Assembly (NCBI GenBank): GCA_015680685.1
Contig: MNCI01010502.1
Span: 126,001 to 168,226 of the forward strand
Length of the DNA stretch: 42,226 nucleotides
From: Gnetum montanum
Taxonomy: Eukaryota > Streptophyta > Gnetopsida > Gnetales > Gnetaceae
Direction of reading: 5' to 3'
The position numbers were made by a program, and so were the translations under genes. Each line of letters starts with the position of its first letter. Positions within the stretch are counted from its first letter, which is position 1. Below are positions 1 to 12,436 of the stretch, one piece after another. The notes under the pieces are model-generated. The model worked only from the letters and a program-made list of their open reading frames with translations. It did no database searches and was not told where the DNA came from.

Positions 1-1470
1 TGTAGTCACATATGAAACTAGTTTTTGGATGAGTTTTGATGTCTTTTGATCACTTAGTTTGTGCCTAGGTCTACATTTACTTTTCTGGCTTGATCATGGG
101 ATTTTTTGACAGGGATGAAGTGCCTGGGATTGGGATTTTGAAGTTGATGGAATATGTTACATATTCCAAGGCTTCCCCCAGTGTAGTCAAGCATGGGAGC
201 CTGAAACTTCAATGTATCCATGAAATAGGCTTGTTCTTCCAATGCCCAATGGGGCCCACATGGATTGGAAAGATTGAAATAGAATTTCTTCTTCATACCT
301 AGCATCGTACAACCTTCTAATTTTGATTACTGTGTGAAGTGGAAGTTCCATATGGAAACAAGGGTTTACATGTGGACACTAAAGCTTAAGTTCGATTTTC
401 ATGGTTCATTCTATCAAAAATCATTGTTACTTCCATCTTTCCTTGTTGCTGTGCACAAGCTGAAACCTCTCTACCTACTACTATTTCCAACCCTAGCATA
501 GTCATAGGCTATTCTTGCTTCTAGTGTTAGTGTAGTCACTCTAGTACTATCAAAAACCAATAATTCTCAGTTTTTTCTACATCTATTTTCTACACCATGA
601 TGAAAAAGAAGGCACCTATGAACAAACCTACCTTGAAGGAGGTAGACATAGTTGCTCAGGGCCTATCACACCTTTTCCATCCTAGGATTGGATAGTGTTC
701 TACTATAGTCTATCCCAGGTAGATAGTTTATTCTATTTTCCTATTTATCCTAGGTATTCCTTTGATTAGGTTTATGTCATGTATTTTTTTCCTAGATCTA
801 GGCTTGTGTATTTATTTGCTTGAAATTTTGTAAAAATCCCATCATAGTTTTAAATCACCTTTACTCTTTTTTATGTTACTTGGGTTTTGGATTTTGTTTT
901 TATCATGGCATAAATGATATATTCCATAGATTCCATAAGTTTTCTACTTTTCTCACCCAAAAAGAAACATCACTTATGAATGTTTTCAAGCTAAATGGCT
1001 ATGTTTCTAATTTTTTGTCACTATGGCATTATTTCTCACTATTTTTTAATCAACTAGATTTTTGAACCCCTTGATTTTTCCTTACTAGTAATTTTCTATG
1101 ACTATTTCTATTAGGCTATGTGAAGTGGTTTTTTCATTTTGGCTATTTTTTTGGTGAAATTTTGTGATTTTTTGTATAGTAAAGGATTATGAATTTTAAA
1201 GTTTTAATGCTATGGGTGTGTTCATGATTAAAGGATTCCAATGCATGTTGAATTATTGAATTTGAAGCATGGTGTGCCTTTGGTGGATGTTTCTATTAGC
1301 TTGCACAAGATGGGATTTTCTCTAGGATGGCCACAGTCATGTCATCTTTGTAATGTTTTTGAAAAAAAGTTAATAGTTTCTATGTTTTCTTAATATGATG
1401 TTTTAGTTCATGTTTTTATAATTCCAATACCTATCGAATCATCAAATTTCATTAAGTGGTCAATGTTTTA
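1..1470. repeat. Dispersed repeat X, left copy (interrupted)
   Basis: Bases 1 to about 220 match 22,690-22,905 in the same orientation, sharing the text from 'cttttgatcact' through 'tcatgggattt' to 'atattccaagg'. Bases about 1,130-1,470 match 22,905-23,255, sharing 'atagtaaa.ggtta' and 'atggcca..gtcatgt'. The two matching parts adjoin in the right copy but are about 900 bp apart here, so either this copy gained sequence or the other lost it. The block between (about 230-1,130) has no recognisable domain. It includes a short ATG-led open stretch at about 597 (starting MMKKKAP) that could be a first exon of the coding remnant further right. The window edge truncates the copy on the left. Identity was judged by eye. 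Confidence 0.7.
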
Positions 1471-2049
1471 TGCTCATTTTCATAAGGTCATGAAAAATCA
1501 TGGTTTTGAGGTTATTACACATTTACTTTTGTGAGGATGGACAATGTTAAGACTTTGAAACATTTTTCCCATCAACGTCCCATGATCTAGGAAATATTCT
1601 AAAGTGTTAGAAAGGATCTAGAGATGGTTTGGAATGAGCTAAAATTTTATTAATATTTTCCTTTGCTAGTTACTACTATCAACCTAGTTTTGGTGTTGTT
1701 TTTCGCAATTCTGTTGAATCTTGATTTATGTACTTAGGTTATGCTTTAAATTCTTCTAAGAATGGAATTTAACATGAAAAATAAAATTTTAGTTATACAG
1801 TGTCATTTCCTAATTTTTGATTTTAAACAATCAATTCCATGTTTTTAGTTGTAAATAATCATTCTCACACTTTTGGTTTTAAACTATTAATTCTATTAAG
1901 TGTGGACTATTTCGATTGGTATTTTTTCAAAGTGTTGTTTTTATGTTGAAGTGTTATTTGAATGTAGATGTAAGTTGATATGTTCATGTGATATGGTAAT
2001 TGTGATGTTTTAATTGTTATGGAATTTTAGTTTTGGTTTGCAAAATTTT

Positions 2050-5000
2050 AATTGTTATGTGTGGGATGGTGTAGGGCCTTCTTACAATCCATCTTGGTTG
2101 TTGTAGAACTAGTGGTTGTCTTATGCTACATTGATATGCCTAGTCCTAACACTCCACCCCTTGATGAGGAGTGGAAAAACCATTTGTTGTGGATTAGACT
2201 AGGAGTAAGGGAGTTCTTGATTTATCTACTTTAGAATTTTAGTATGATGATCTGGCCACACTTAACTTTTGAAATAGTGGCAGTCATTATTAAGACCATT
2301 GTGCATCACTCATCCAACATGATCATCAAATTCTTAATTGATGATCTTGAGGTCCATGTAGATGGCAAAGCACAAGAAGACACCATCACTACAAGCAATC
2401 ACAAGTTGCCAAAAATTTGGGAGATGCACGAATTCAAGTAATGCAACATGAACAACATCTTGCTAGTGGGCCATTGTGTACATTCCTTATTCTAGAACCC
2501 TCCTAGTCACCATCCACCACATAGACGGGGTGTGTGTGTGGTTGTTATAATTTATGTTTTTAGTTTATTTGTTATTTTTTCTTTGTTATGAAGTTATAAT
2601 AATTTTTGTTATTTCACTTGCCTATAGATACAAGGTAAATGATCAAGGATAACAACTTTTTATACTTGGTCCAAATAGTAGTGGGAGTGTTCACCAAAAG
2701 CGTAATCATAAGGCTTGAGGTGATGGACCAGTTAAAAGATGAGTTTGATAATTCTATCAAATGTCATCCTAAGGCTTACAAGAGATGTCTAGAAAGTGGG
2801 ACAATTCATAGTGGATGGAAAAACCCATCCCAAGATGTTGAAGTAAATTCATCTCCTAAAGCCCCAAAGATGCCTTTATCTTATAGGCAAAGTGAGTATG
2901 TTTTGTTAATTTTGGTTATATTTGGTCATTATATTATTTAGGATTTTATTGTTCTAATGGATAAAATATTTTTGATTTAATTTAGCTATATTTTTTATTT
3001 TTTGTTTTATGTGATGAACTTATGTCAAGATTAACATGTCATTTTTTCTATTATGTAGGGGCTATACCATCAACTAAAGTGACTATATTTCACTTCACGA
3101 TGAACTGAGGATACATTAACCCTCATGTTCAGTGAGGTGGAACCTACCTAGTATTGGTTGACCAATCATGCATCTAAGGTTATTTAGATGAGGATCATTC
3201 AAGCAAGCCTACTTGACATCTTCATGGCCTGGACCCTCATTGTTTCCACTATGGTAATGATTAACATCATTGATTCCTTTTGCAAAGTAGTCAAGAGGTT
3301 TGTCATCCATATTGATGGTGTGATTATAAACTTGGATGTTAATCAATCCACCTTATCCAACCTTCTTGGTGTTTCCAATGAGGGTACGATCATTACCACT
3401 AAAGTAGGGAAGGAGGTGGATCATCAAGAGGAAGTTGAGAAGTGGTTAAACACTCATTGAGACCACAAGGAATTCTTTCTAACCTAGTTCCATGTTCTAG
3501 AGACTAGAGAGATGTATCCTTTATTTTGTTCCCATGCATTTCCCGAGTTGTTTTCAAAAGGGAAGATAATGAACATTGAGTAGGTTTGGACCATGAAGAA
3601 GGTCCTAATGGAGGTCTTTTGATTCAACTGGGGTACTCACTTGGTTTCTGAGTTGTAGTGGAAAATCCTAAAGCTCTAGAACAACCTCAAGACGAAGTGC
3701 CATGTGCATTTCACACTTTTTGTAGCTTATCTACAAATGTTTTTAGAGTTCCTTGTAGTGAAGAAGGATGGGTGATGGATTACTTAGGACTCATCCCAAC
3801 TCACCAAGCCTTGGATAAGGTGCCTTGTTTAGTCTATGCATGCCTAGGACCCACCAGAAGATGTGGGTGAATCATTGTCCATCACCACAAAAGTATTTAA
3901 TGGGAAATGTTGTGCATTCCCTGATAGCATGAGGAGTGAGCCCCATGTTGAGTAGGGAAACATGAAAAAGGATAAAATGTTGCTTGCTGAAGGTAAGGGT
4001 TTAGCTAAAGCAAAGCTTAAGAGGCCTTTGGAGACAATGTCAGTTGTAAGGAAGCCCAAGAAGAAGAACCTAATCATCAAGATTAACTAGAAGAATGATG
4101 GAGTCAAAGGTACATTCTATTTCTCTTATTATTTTTGTTTTAAAGTTATAATCTAAGTTATGGTTTAAGAAAAATGTGCTAACTTATTCTATATTTTGAG
4201 GTTTTTGTGCTTGTAGGCAAGCAACAGTAGCATGAGGCTACTATAGATATAGTAGTAGCTAACATAAGAAAAAGATGTTAGGAGAAGGCTTCTACGGTAC
4301 TAGTAGTAGTTGAGGAAGAACGAAGGTTCCAAGAGGAGGAAGTAGTACAACATCATCAGGATGAGGGTCTAGCTCATCCTTCATTAGATAACTTTGATGT
4401 CTTGTTCATGGATTAATAGTTGGGTAAACCTCCTACCATCTCATCAAAGGGTCTACTAAGTACTTATGATTTTTGATTTTATGCATTGTTATTATTTTTG
4501 GATTTGGTCATGAGTTGTTGATTTTCTTATTATGCTTGATGTAGCTATGGAGGCTCAAGTCGAAGCATCCACCTCCACCTTTTACATGTAATCATGGATA
4601 GATATCCCTAACAAGATTGAGTTCATGTAGGGCATAGCAAGAGATATGATCAACCAGTTGCATTAGATAGCTCTAGAATCTGGTTAGCCCATTTTTCCTT
4701 TGTTGTTTACCTATTTTTGGTTTTATTTAATTTTTTTCATTTGTATAATTTTTGTAACTAGTTTAACTTGTTGGACTTTTTTGTTTTATGTTGGTTATAG
4801 TGCCTAAGCTGAGATGGCATCCTAACCAACCTATAGATGCTGCTGCACTACCTGCCTTACCTCCAAATCTTGAAAATGTCCCATGTAAGTTATATGAGGA
4901 TGCCACTAGATGTGCACTCTCATGTGCCTAATCTTTATGGAAAAGTAAAAGCTCCAATGCGTTCCTATGGGAATAAGTTATGGTGCTAAGGATGGAGAAC

Positions 5001-5786
5001 CAGTAGCTCAAAGAGAAGGTAAATGATCTCAAGGACCATAAGGAGTTTGTGAAGGCCCAAGTCACTAATAGGAACTTCATATGCACCAAGAAAATAACTT
5101 GGGAATGCTACTAAAATGATATTCATGGAAAGGTTACTCTTTCCAAAGAAGTAGCAAAATAGAAGCTATAGATTGATCTTATAAATTGAAAGGCTAGTAA
5201 GTGGAAGGACTATTGTGCATGGGTCCTTAAGTGGGGACTAAGTGCAAAAGGATCATAAGAGGTAATACAAGGATTAGCAAGATGCCTACCTCAACTAGTT
5301 GCAAGATTAATCTATAGAACGATGGTGATTGGAGTTGTTTATGAAGGGGATCAATGATGAGAAAGTCTACAAATTATTTGTAGATAGTGTGGTGGTGGCT
5401 AACTTTCCCATTCACCAAATGACTACTACCTCATGAGAGGAAACCACTACCACTTTCTCACATGAGCCTCCTACATGGAGCAACATCAATGAGAGCAACA
5501 TCCTCACATGTGTTAATCTTGGGGACAGATTCATCCAACATGATTGAAAACCAACTCCTCCACCATATAGAGTTTGGTCTTCATACTTTTCCCATAGAGT
5601 TTGATGCTCTAGAACCATATCAGATTTTTTTATTTTAATTTTTCTATGGTTTATTTGTTTTGTTTAAATTTTTTGTTGATTACTAATTAGTTTTGTATTA
5701 TCATGTTACAGGCATCAGGCAATACCAACAACCCTACTGGTGATGATGGGAATGACCCTCCACTACCTCCTTCAGATGCCTTGTAG
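2050..5786 (+). pseudogene. Decayed multi-exon coding remnant, probable antisense ORF of Tat-type element E
   Basis: Several plus-strand open stretches are separated by T-rich segments with plausible splice ends: GTGAGT at 2,892 to TAG at 3,058; GTACAT at 4,110 to TAG at 4,216; an acceptor TAG at 4,544; GTTAGC at 4,683 to TAG at 4,800; and an acceptor CAG at 5,711. Coding-like pieces are 2,244-2,441, 2,629-2,891, 3,188-3,460 (containing IHIDGVIINL and LLGVSNEG), a lysine-rich stretch near 4,050 (KPKKKN), a heptad-like piece near 4,860-5,090, and a last exon 5,712-5,786 ending PPSDAL-stop. In-frame stops and frame changes show it is dead. The VxGxxIxL...LLGxxxEG pattern recalls plant transposon-associated proteins (plant mobile domain or 'putative plant transposon protein' type), but I cannot assign a family firmly. 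It lies downstream of, and antisense to, the minus-strand gag-protease of element E, where Tat-lineage elements are known to carry extra antisense ORFs. A decayed host gene is the alternative. Confidence 0.4.
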
Positions 5787-6099
5787 CATCATCCATTGTT
5801 TATTTTTAGTTATTCCATTGATTATGTTTGATGTTAACTTTTTTGTGGCTAGTGTTAGCCAAATATTCAATCGTGAATAGTTTCGTCATTTATTATTTAT
5901 TGTTCAAATGTTTTGCCACATCATGTGGCCATGGTTATTACATAGTAAAATTTTAATTTTAAGTTCAATTTCTAGTTTTGGTTATATTGTTCGAGAATTA
6001 TGATATTATTATGATTTTTTAAGGTTTTATGTTATAATTATGGTTTGAGGGTACATTAGCTATCTTGGCTATAATGTTATAGAATAATTGAAATCGCTA
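5787..6099. other. Non-coding spacer
   Basis: AT-rich sequence with no long open frame and no motif I recognise. It joins the plus-strand coding remnant to the TAAGGCC repeat. Confidence 0.5.
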
Positions 6100-6119
6100 G
6101 ATTAGGGGATTGTAGGCTA

Positions 6120-6330
6120 AAGTGGAAATAAGGTAAAGTTATGTTTGCTAGTTTAAGGCCATTTTGGGGCATGCAAATAAGGTAAAATGATGTTTGCCAG
6201 TTTAAGGCCATCATGGGGCATGCGATGTTTGCTATTTTAAGGCCATGGTGGATCATGTGATGTTTGCTAGTTTAAGATGATGGTGGATTGCACGTTGTTG
6301 CTAGTTTTAGACCATGGTATGGCCCCAAGA
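6120..6330. repeat. TAAGGCC short tandem repeat, left array (about 35-bp period)
   Basis: The core 'tttgctagtttaaggcca' recurs with starts of the TAAG core near 6,154, 6,203, 6,238, 6,273 and 6,308, so most spacings are 35 bp. A stray unit lies near 6,483. The same core forms a 29-bp-period array at 18,891-19,030 and single units near 19,565 and 19,875. On the minus strand this array lies downstream of the element E protease remnant, so it is probably part of that element's 3' untranslated region. Confidence 0.75.
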
Positions 6331-6748
6331 GGAATCTTGATCTATTTCATGTTTTACAATTTTTATGGAATTTTTTATTTTAAAATATTTATGATTTTCA
6401 TGTTAAAGCCATCAAAAAGGAAAAGGCTCAAAGAGTAATTGATAAATGAAAGTAAACTCTAGGCTATGATGTTGTTTCTGGTTTAAGGCCATGGCAACCC
6501 ATACGATAAAGAAAAACGTAAAAATGTTTATGGATTTTTTCAAGTTTTAAAATTGTTATAAGATTTTTTCTTTTTAGTAAAAAAAAACACTTTAAAAGTA
6601 AAAATGCAAAACCAAAGTAAAATCTAGGCTATAAGCGAATCCAACTTTGACATAAAGAAAAGGTAAATTTTAAACTAGGCTACATGGCTATAAGTCCATG
6701 TGGTTAGAAGGTCATGCGCACATGGGGTAGGAGAGCTAGGGGAACACA

Positions 6749-7760
6749 TCACATGTGCAGATGTTTCTTCATTTTTAAGAGATTAGGAAATGTGTACGAT
6801 CTATTTTTCACAAGCTTATATTCCTCATCTCCTTCAGTAATGATATTGAAAGGGAGCTCCTCCCATGATGCATGAATGGGTTTATCATTGTTAACATTGG
6901 TCTCTTTTGCTACTTCAACTTCTTCAACTTTGTGAGCAGAGGTAGGAGTTTGTTCATGAAAATTCACTTCAAATTCCTATTCTACATTGGTGTTGTTAAC
7001 TTCTATAGGAACTTCACTATCATCATGGAAAATTATGTCACCTTCCTTGTAAGGAAGATGAATTTCTTGGTGGATTGTGAAGACACAACTTGTAATTGAG
7101 CTAGGCAAGGTCTTCCTAGGATAAGATTGAATCCTATAGTTTTCTCTATCACCAAGAAGATTGTTGTTGTGGAGAATTATTTTTCTATCATAAAATCTAA
7201 GGAGATGGAGCCTTTGATAGTAATCCACAATCCATTGAAGAATTTAAGGATTGAATTTGTCATGTGTTGCACTAGTTTTGTTAGGTCCAAATGCTCAATG
7301 ATGATGTAACATATAATGTTCATCGCTATCCCATCATCAACATGCACCCTATGGACATTGTATTGTCCCATCCATATGCTTATGAAGAGGGGTACCTTGC
7401 TTGCCTTGCCATTCTAAGGGTTTTTCTTGATTTTGCTATTGAAAAATACTAGTGATGTTAATCTCACTTTCCTAGGTAAAAAATATACAATTACTACATG
7501 AATGGATTCTTCGTTAGCAAGAATGTCCTTAGTAATGGGGATGGAGGTTAACATCCTAACTAGTACTTTATGATATGTAGTAGAACTCATGACTAGGTCA
7601 TATAGACTCAAGGTTTTGTTCTTCTATTTCAGAGACTACTTAACCTATTTTATAGCATTGAGGAAGTCCTTGTTGGTGGTCATGGGTTTTTTGTTCTTAT
7701 ATTTCTAGGCTTTCTCCATGCATCCCAAAATGTGAACTTCATGTTTTGATTGTTGTGACT
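6749..7760 (-). pseudogene. Element E protease region (Ty3/gypsy, Tat/Ogre-like), broken
   Basis: On the minus strand, 7,760-7,612 reads as a decayed lead-in (KKPMTTNKDFLNAIK). 7,611-7,414 continues in the same frame (SLYDLVMSS...LVRMLTS), resembling the segment before the retropepsin in Tat/Ogre elements. The frame of 7,371-7,177 contains VHRVHVDDGIAMN, matching the 'RVLVDDGSALN' aspartic-protease active-site style of this lineage, followed by ISLDFMIEK where the family has IGxIxLPF. The frame then shifts, and 7,228-6,977 gives LPSSITSCVFTIHQE, matching the 'VPSSLHQKxKF' segment after the protease. 6,967-6,749 is an acidic linker. RT would follow at lower coordinates but is absent. Stops and a frameshift show it is dead. 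It would have cleaved the Gag-Pol polyprotein. Confidence 0.75.
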
Positions 7761-8119
7761 TAGATTCTTTTGCTTTTTCTTAGGGTTTAGGATCTCCTTG
7801 TGATATGCTAGTTAATGAAATTAGGGTTGTTGAGGTCATGGGAATAGATGATATGGTAGTGGGCTTTGATGGGCCCACTTCCTTCCATCCCTTGGCTTGA
7901 TTACTATCCTTGTTCTTGGAGTTTTTTGTAGTCTTTTTCTATTGTTTAGTTGGTAACTTTTTATTATCTTTGGTTGCATAGGTAGAAGAGGTTGTTGCAT
8001 TACCCACCATGGGAGGTTGTTGTTTGGTTGTGTGAGTAAAATTAGTTGTAATAGGAGGGAGACACACTTATATTATGAAAGGATCCTTGGGAGCTATTGG
8101 TGTTGGAACCCTTACAGAA

Positions 8120-8160
8120 AAAGAGGGCCTTCAACTTCTAGAAGTTGAAGAGCCCCTTTC
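8120..8160. repeat. Small perfect inverted repeat
   Basis: TTCAACTTC and GAAGTTGAA are separated by two bases (about 8,131-8,150), with partly matching GGGCC/AGCCC flanks. It lies between the gag and protease remnants. It could fold as a short hairpin but may be chance. Confidence 0.4.
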
Positions 8161-8286
8161 ACTACAAGGAGGTACCCAAATCACAAATATTTCCCTCACA
8201 AGCCTTTAGTCATGGTTAATGTTGAATGTAAATATGGTATATGCATTGTTTTTGGCACTCAATGGATGTTTGTACATGTGCATCAA

Positions 8287-9783
8287 CTAATTATAAGGCC
8301 TAATGAGGTTGGATGTATCAAGAACTAGCTCATCCCTATCTATCATCCTTTGTAGGTCATCTTTTAGCACAATGCAAAAATCAGTATCATGACCTAACAA
8401 TTGATGATATTGGTAAAATAGGTTGAGTTTAAAATACTTGTATACTAGAGGATCATTCTTGGTCTCCCAAATGGGATCTTTGTCTATTTCACATAGCCTC
8501 TCATGCCTATTACTGACATTTTTTATCATTTTTTATACTATATCCTCCCACTCTTCAACAGTTAGTCTAATAGTTTGATGGTTTCAAGTGTAACCTAGTA
8601 CAATTGGTTCGATCTTTACACTCAAATTTGGGTCTAGAAGAAGTTGATGTAGTAACTTTAGATGTTGATGGTTGGCTATTATGGTTGTTGGTAGGGACCT
8701 TGGGTTGGTTGGCTCTTGGCCCCTAATTGGTTGTCTTCATTTCTTTGGATATAATTACAACTACCACATTGTTTTGTCTATCCCTCTTCTTGTTATTTTT
8801 CCCATGTTGGTTTTCATATGCCATGTAGGCAAGATAGTTGCTAGCCTTCATAACATCCTCTATGTTCTTGGTTTAGGAGAAGGCCTAACTTAGTGACCGT
8901 GGATCAAGATAGTATAGGTTTGATTTGATAAAATCATTAACCACCCCCTTGAATATAGCCAAAAGGTGAGTTTTAGCTATAGGTTCTAGTATCTCATTCA
9001 GCAAATGGTTCCATCGCTGGATGAACTTATACATTGGTTCAAGGGACCCTTACTTGACCCTCATCAACTGGTCAAGGGTTGTGTTATGCTTCAATTTGTA
9101 CTTGAAGTGATTAACAAATTAAGAAATTAGGTCTTCCAACAAGGATATAGATCCTCTTGGAAAGGCATGGTATCAGTTATGGGACTCCCCTGTAAGGAAC
9201 ATAGTGAATATTCTTTTTATTGTGTGTGGCCAAGCTTGTAGTAATAAGAACTTGGTGTAGAAGGTTACTAGATGGGAATTCATATCACCCTCACTATTGT
9301 ACTTTGTAAATTGTAGTATAGGGATAGTAGGTGAAAGAGTTAGAGGTGGGACTCTAGGACTAATGGAATCATCCTAATAGAAATTCATGACTTTTATGGT
9401 CTGCGATGTAGATGCTTTAAGCCTCTTTAACTCTTCAGTTAGGTCTTAGAACATCTAGAAGGCTTAATCTAGGTCTTGGGGTGTCCCTATCAATTCTGGC
9501 ATTTTCACAAAGGACTGTGATATTTTTTTGGGAGGTCTATGGGCTTGCTATTGATTGCAACACTAAGGGGAGAGGTTGTGTCATCATGGTGATCAGTGAA
9601 CCAAACAAAGAGAAAGACATTTATGTTGATATCTAGGGGAAAAAATGGGACAAAAGGGGTATGTGACCTATAGGTTACGTAGGGTCCCATGGTGGATCCC
9701 ATTTGTTTATGCTGGAAATTTTTGTTGCTAGAATGAAAACCATAAGATCCAAGTGCCAAAACAATTTCTATGCTAAATCTCAA
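8287..9783 (-). pseudogene. Element E gag (Ty3/gypsy, Tat/Ogre-like), broken
   Basis: Minus-strand translation gives a retrotransposon capsid pattern. First comes KYNSEGDMNSHLVTFYTK, then IFTMFLTGESHNxYHAFP (the 'L.G.A..W...LP' core, with the Trp now a stop). Then ISLLEDLI...F...FKYK and TLDQLMRVKxGSLEPMYKF, the 'L..lkQ...SL..y..RF' helix region, all about 9,330-9,000. At 8,420-8,300 lies FYQYHQLLGHDTDFC followed by LKDDLQRMIDRDEL. This is the H-rich zinc-binding-like segment typical of plant Ty3/gypsy Gag (family form 'C.FH...GH.T..C..LK..I..LI..G.L'). Gag would coat the element RNA in cytoplasmic particles. The pieces 9,783-9,505 and 8,529-8,287 lie in the same frame as the protease active site, which fits a fused gag-pro frame. 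Many in-frame stops make it dead. Confidence 0.8.
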
Positions 9784-9845
9784 GGGACTCCAAAAAAAGA
9801 AGATTCATGTACCCTAGATGATCTTACTAATCACCTAGGGACCTA

Positions 9846-10024
9846 CAGAATGTAAATGGAAATGGAAGTGAAAATGTAAACATAGACATAGATGAAATTA
9901 GGAATGAAAATGAAAATAAAAATGTAAACGTAAATGAAAACATCAATTTCTTTGAAAATGGAAATGAAAACAAAGTTAAAAATGGAAATAAAGGTTTTAG
10001 AAATAGATGCAAAAATGAAAACCT
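9846..10024. repeat. Degenerate hexamer repeat (AAATGR-like)
   Basis: About 180 bp of loosely repeated 6-bp units such as aaatgg, aaatga and aaatgt, with drift and one break near 9,945. It lies between the E LTR-like block and gag on the minus strand, in the 5' leader. It is purine-rich on the plus strand. Confidence 0.8.
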
Positions 10025-11425
10025 AAACTAAAACTTGGACAACATGAACAAAACTTCATTTAAAGAAAAATAAAGAATAAGGTTCATGAAGTATAGATTT
10101 TGTGCCAAGGGCACTAAAAGTTGCTTGTAGGAGCTTGAAGTCCATTGGAGAAGGTAGGTTGTGTTCTACTACAACTCCATGATCTAGTTCCTTCCTAGCT
10201 CTAGTTTCCAATAAATTTTCATCAGTTTCTACCAAGGTCTACAACATGATTATGGAAATGGATTTTCACTTTTTTGTGTAATGGCAGCTACATGAAAGTC
10301 TCTATGCCCAGTGTAGTATCATTTTCTACTACCAAAAAGTGGAAGTAAGGCTACAAATGGGTTTTGTGTGTTGTGAAAATATGAAAATTGTTATTATAGA
10401 TGTAAATTTTTGAACTACTTCCAAGGGTTGCAAAAATGCCAAAGTTTTTGAAATAAAAAAGTGTTGGAACTACAAAAGGTTGGAACCTAAAAATGATGTT
10501 CATGTTGGACATTTATAGGGTTGCTTGAGCTATTTTTGGATTTATGCACTACTACCATGTTTGTTGACATATTGGTGTGAACATGTAGGTTGCAACGATC
10601 ATCTACTTTTAGTGTAGTTATCATTTGTAGTAAGTATGGTATGGACTATAGCCACAAAATCCATTCATTTACTATAAATATTAAATGGACATTTGTGACT
10701 ACACTGGTACCATTCTTACTATGCTGACATTAGTTGACAGTCATCTACTTCAACATAGTTATCATTTATAGTATGTCGCATATTAACTATAGCCACAAAA
10801 CCCATCCATTTACTATAAATACTAAATGGATTTTTGTGACTATACTATTACCATTATTACTATAGTAGCTTTGGTGGACTACATTGAGGTTATTGAAAAA
10901 TGGAAAAAGTGGTGGAAAATGTACAAAAATTTGGGAACTATAGAAATGGTGGTGTTCATTGGAAAGTGTTGTGCTTGGTGGAGAATGTTGTCTATGTTGG
11001 CCATTGTTGACTTAGGATGAATACGTTGGATATTGTTGGAAAAATGGAAATTCCAACAATTTTAATTTTTCACTTTTGCCTAGGTCTTGGTGGTGACTGC
11101 ACTAGCTATTGTAGCTATTGTGTCTACTAAAAATGGCTCTTGCGTAGTTGGGGCTACACCCCTACAAAAACCCATGGAAATGCCAATTCTAGGCATTTCC
11201 AAGGTATTTTCAACCTTCCCAAGCCTAGATATAGACATTAGGTATCTTTTTCTAATTGGGAAGTGAGGCAATAACAACGTTTAAAGCATTTTGTAGCCTT
11301 AAAAATTTGAAGTATGCAAGATTGTAGCTCATGGACTACAAATATTATATTTACAATGAATCCTTACCTCAAGACAGGAAATGAAAGTTGTAACATAAAT
11401 TTTTTGGTGGTGTTTCATTGGTCCC
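10025..11425 (-). repeat. LTR-like block of element E, left copy (inverted relative to 27,455-29,092)
   Basis: Read on the minus strand, this stretch matches 27,455-29,092 read on the plus strand. Shared landmarks include 'gaaacaccact/c', 'tcattgtaaat', 'ttgcatacttca', the segment giving VVTTKT-like translations (11,080-11,277 and 27,631-27,834), 'gtgcccttggcacaa' and 'gttcatgttgt'. It sits just upstream of gag on the same strand, so a 5' LTR (possibly with leader) is the best reading. I could not fix TG/CA ends or a primer site, and no second copy in the same orientation is in the window. Internal palindromic motifs such as GTGACTACACT recur. Confidence 0.6.
10595..10875. repeat. Tandem duplication of about 140 bp
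   Basis: Two adjacent units share 'catctactt', 'agttatcattt', 'actatagccacaaaa', 'ccattcatttactataaatac/t' and 'tttgtgactacac'. Each ends with 'accatt.ttactat'. The equivalent place in the inverted copy (about 28,010-28,335) instead holds a 23-bp minisatellite. Confidence 0.75.
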
Positions 11426-11576
11426 TCTTTGTTGATGTCTTGAAGATTAACCTGAGAGACATTGAAAAAGAATACAAAACATCAGTTGAGGTCCATCACC
11501 AACATTCCCTCTCTATGCTTGATATAGTATTGTTGAACCATGTCCAAGAGTGCTTGTGAGGATGGGAGAAGGTTAT
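11426..11576. other. Flank of element D, left side
   Basis: No recognisable gene. It ends with the 5-bp target-site duplication GTTAT at 11,572-11,576. Removing element D would join this stretch to 18,118 onwards. Confidence 0.6.
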
Positions 11577-12436
11577 TAATGAGCAATAAGGTACCCCTAC
11601 ATCCAGCCATATGAATCACAAGTGTTCATGCATGACATAGTCAAATTCTATGGATAGGACTAGTTTTGTATCTAAATCATCATGCCTTGATCATAGTTCA
11701 CTATCTTTCTACTTGGACTAGTGGTAGCTTTATCACCTATAGTTTGGTCCAAAGTGAGACATATGATAATTGATGTTGTTTGGCCCTAAGCTACTCCTAA
11801 TGATAATAAAGAAATTAATTATTTAATCTAATTAACAATGAAAATTAAAGTATAAACTAGCCTATGGGCAATGAGTACCCATTCCCAGCTTGTCATACAT
11901 GTCCTAAACCCATGGATCCACTACTGGGATTACCAAGTGCTACGCTACTAAGCAAACCAAGTAATAATGCTATTGAGATTACCAAGTGAATACATGTTTA
12001 TGCTCAAAACTAATTACACTCATTTTACCAATTCACTAACATGCATGGAAACATAAACATTAACTAAGTACATGGAATATAAATTGCATTAAAAGTAAAT
12101 TTAATCTAAGTCAAAGTGTTGCAATAAATAAGAATCAATCTTGATCTTATTTCTATTTATGAAATATGTCTAGGTTCATTAGAACTTGAATCAGATGCCA
12201 TAAAACTAACTCAAATCCACAATGTGGGCACTCACTGATTGTTCTCTAAGACTACAAAATAAAATTTCAAGATTTTAGCTACTCTATTGAGTAATTTATT
12301 ATCAAATAATGCACTATGTTTATAGGCTGACACACATCCCATAATATCATATATCAAACATTGCATCTTAGGACCCAATATTAGGTATGCAATATTAGGG
12401 CTATGATATCAAAGCCAGACAGAATACAGTTCATCA
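11577..12436 (-). repeat. Element D 3' LTR
   Basis: Matches 17,236-18,112 along its length, with shared stretches such as 'ggtagctttatca', 'ttggccctaagctactcctaatgataataaagaaattaatt' (split here for length) and 'cctatggg..atgag'. On the minus strand it starts TGATGAAC. It is preceded by a stretch like the pre-LTR sequence of element B ('gaggatgagtttttattta' against 'gaggacgagttttcattta'). The minus-strand start holds several GATATC/AATATT cores. Confidence 0.9.

Noticed and set aside
90-305. Two overlapping ~70-83-codon frames on opposite strands at the left edge
   Set aside because: The region is repeat X, whose other copy (22,690 onwards) does not keep either frame.
11080-11277. Minus-strand frame matching a plus-strand frame at 27,631-27,834
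   Set aside because: The likeness reflects the inverted LTR-like block. The proteins differ by length changes and are not otherwise conserved, so I do not call a gene.
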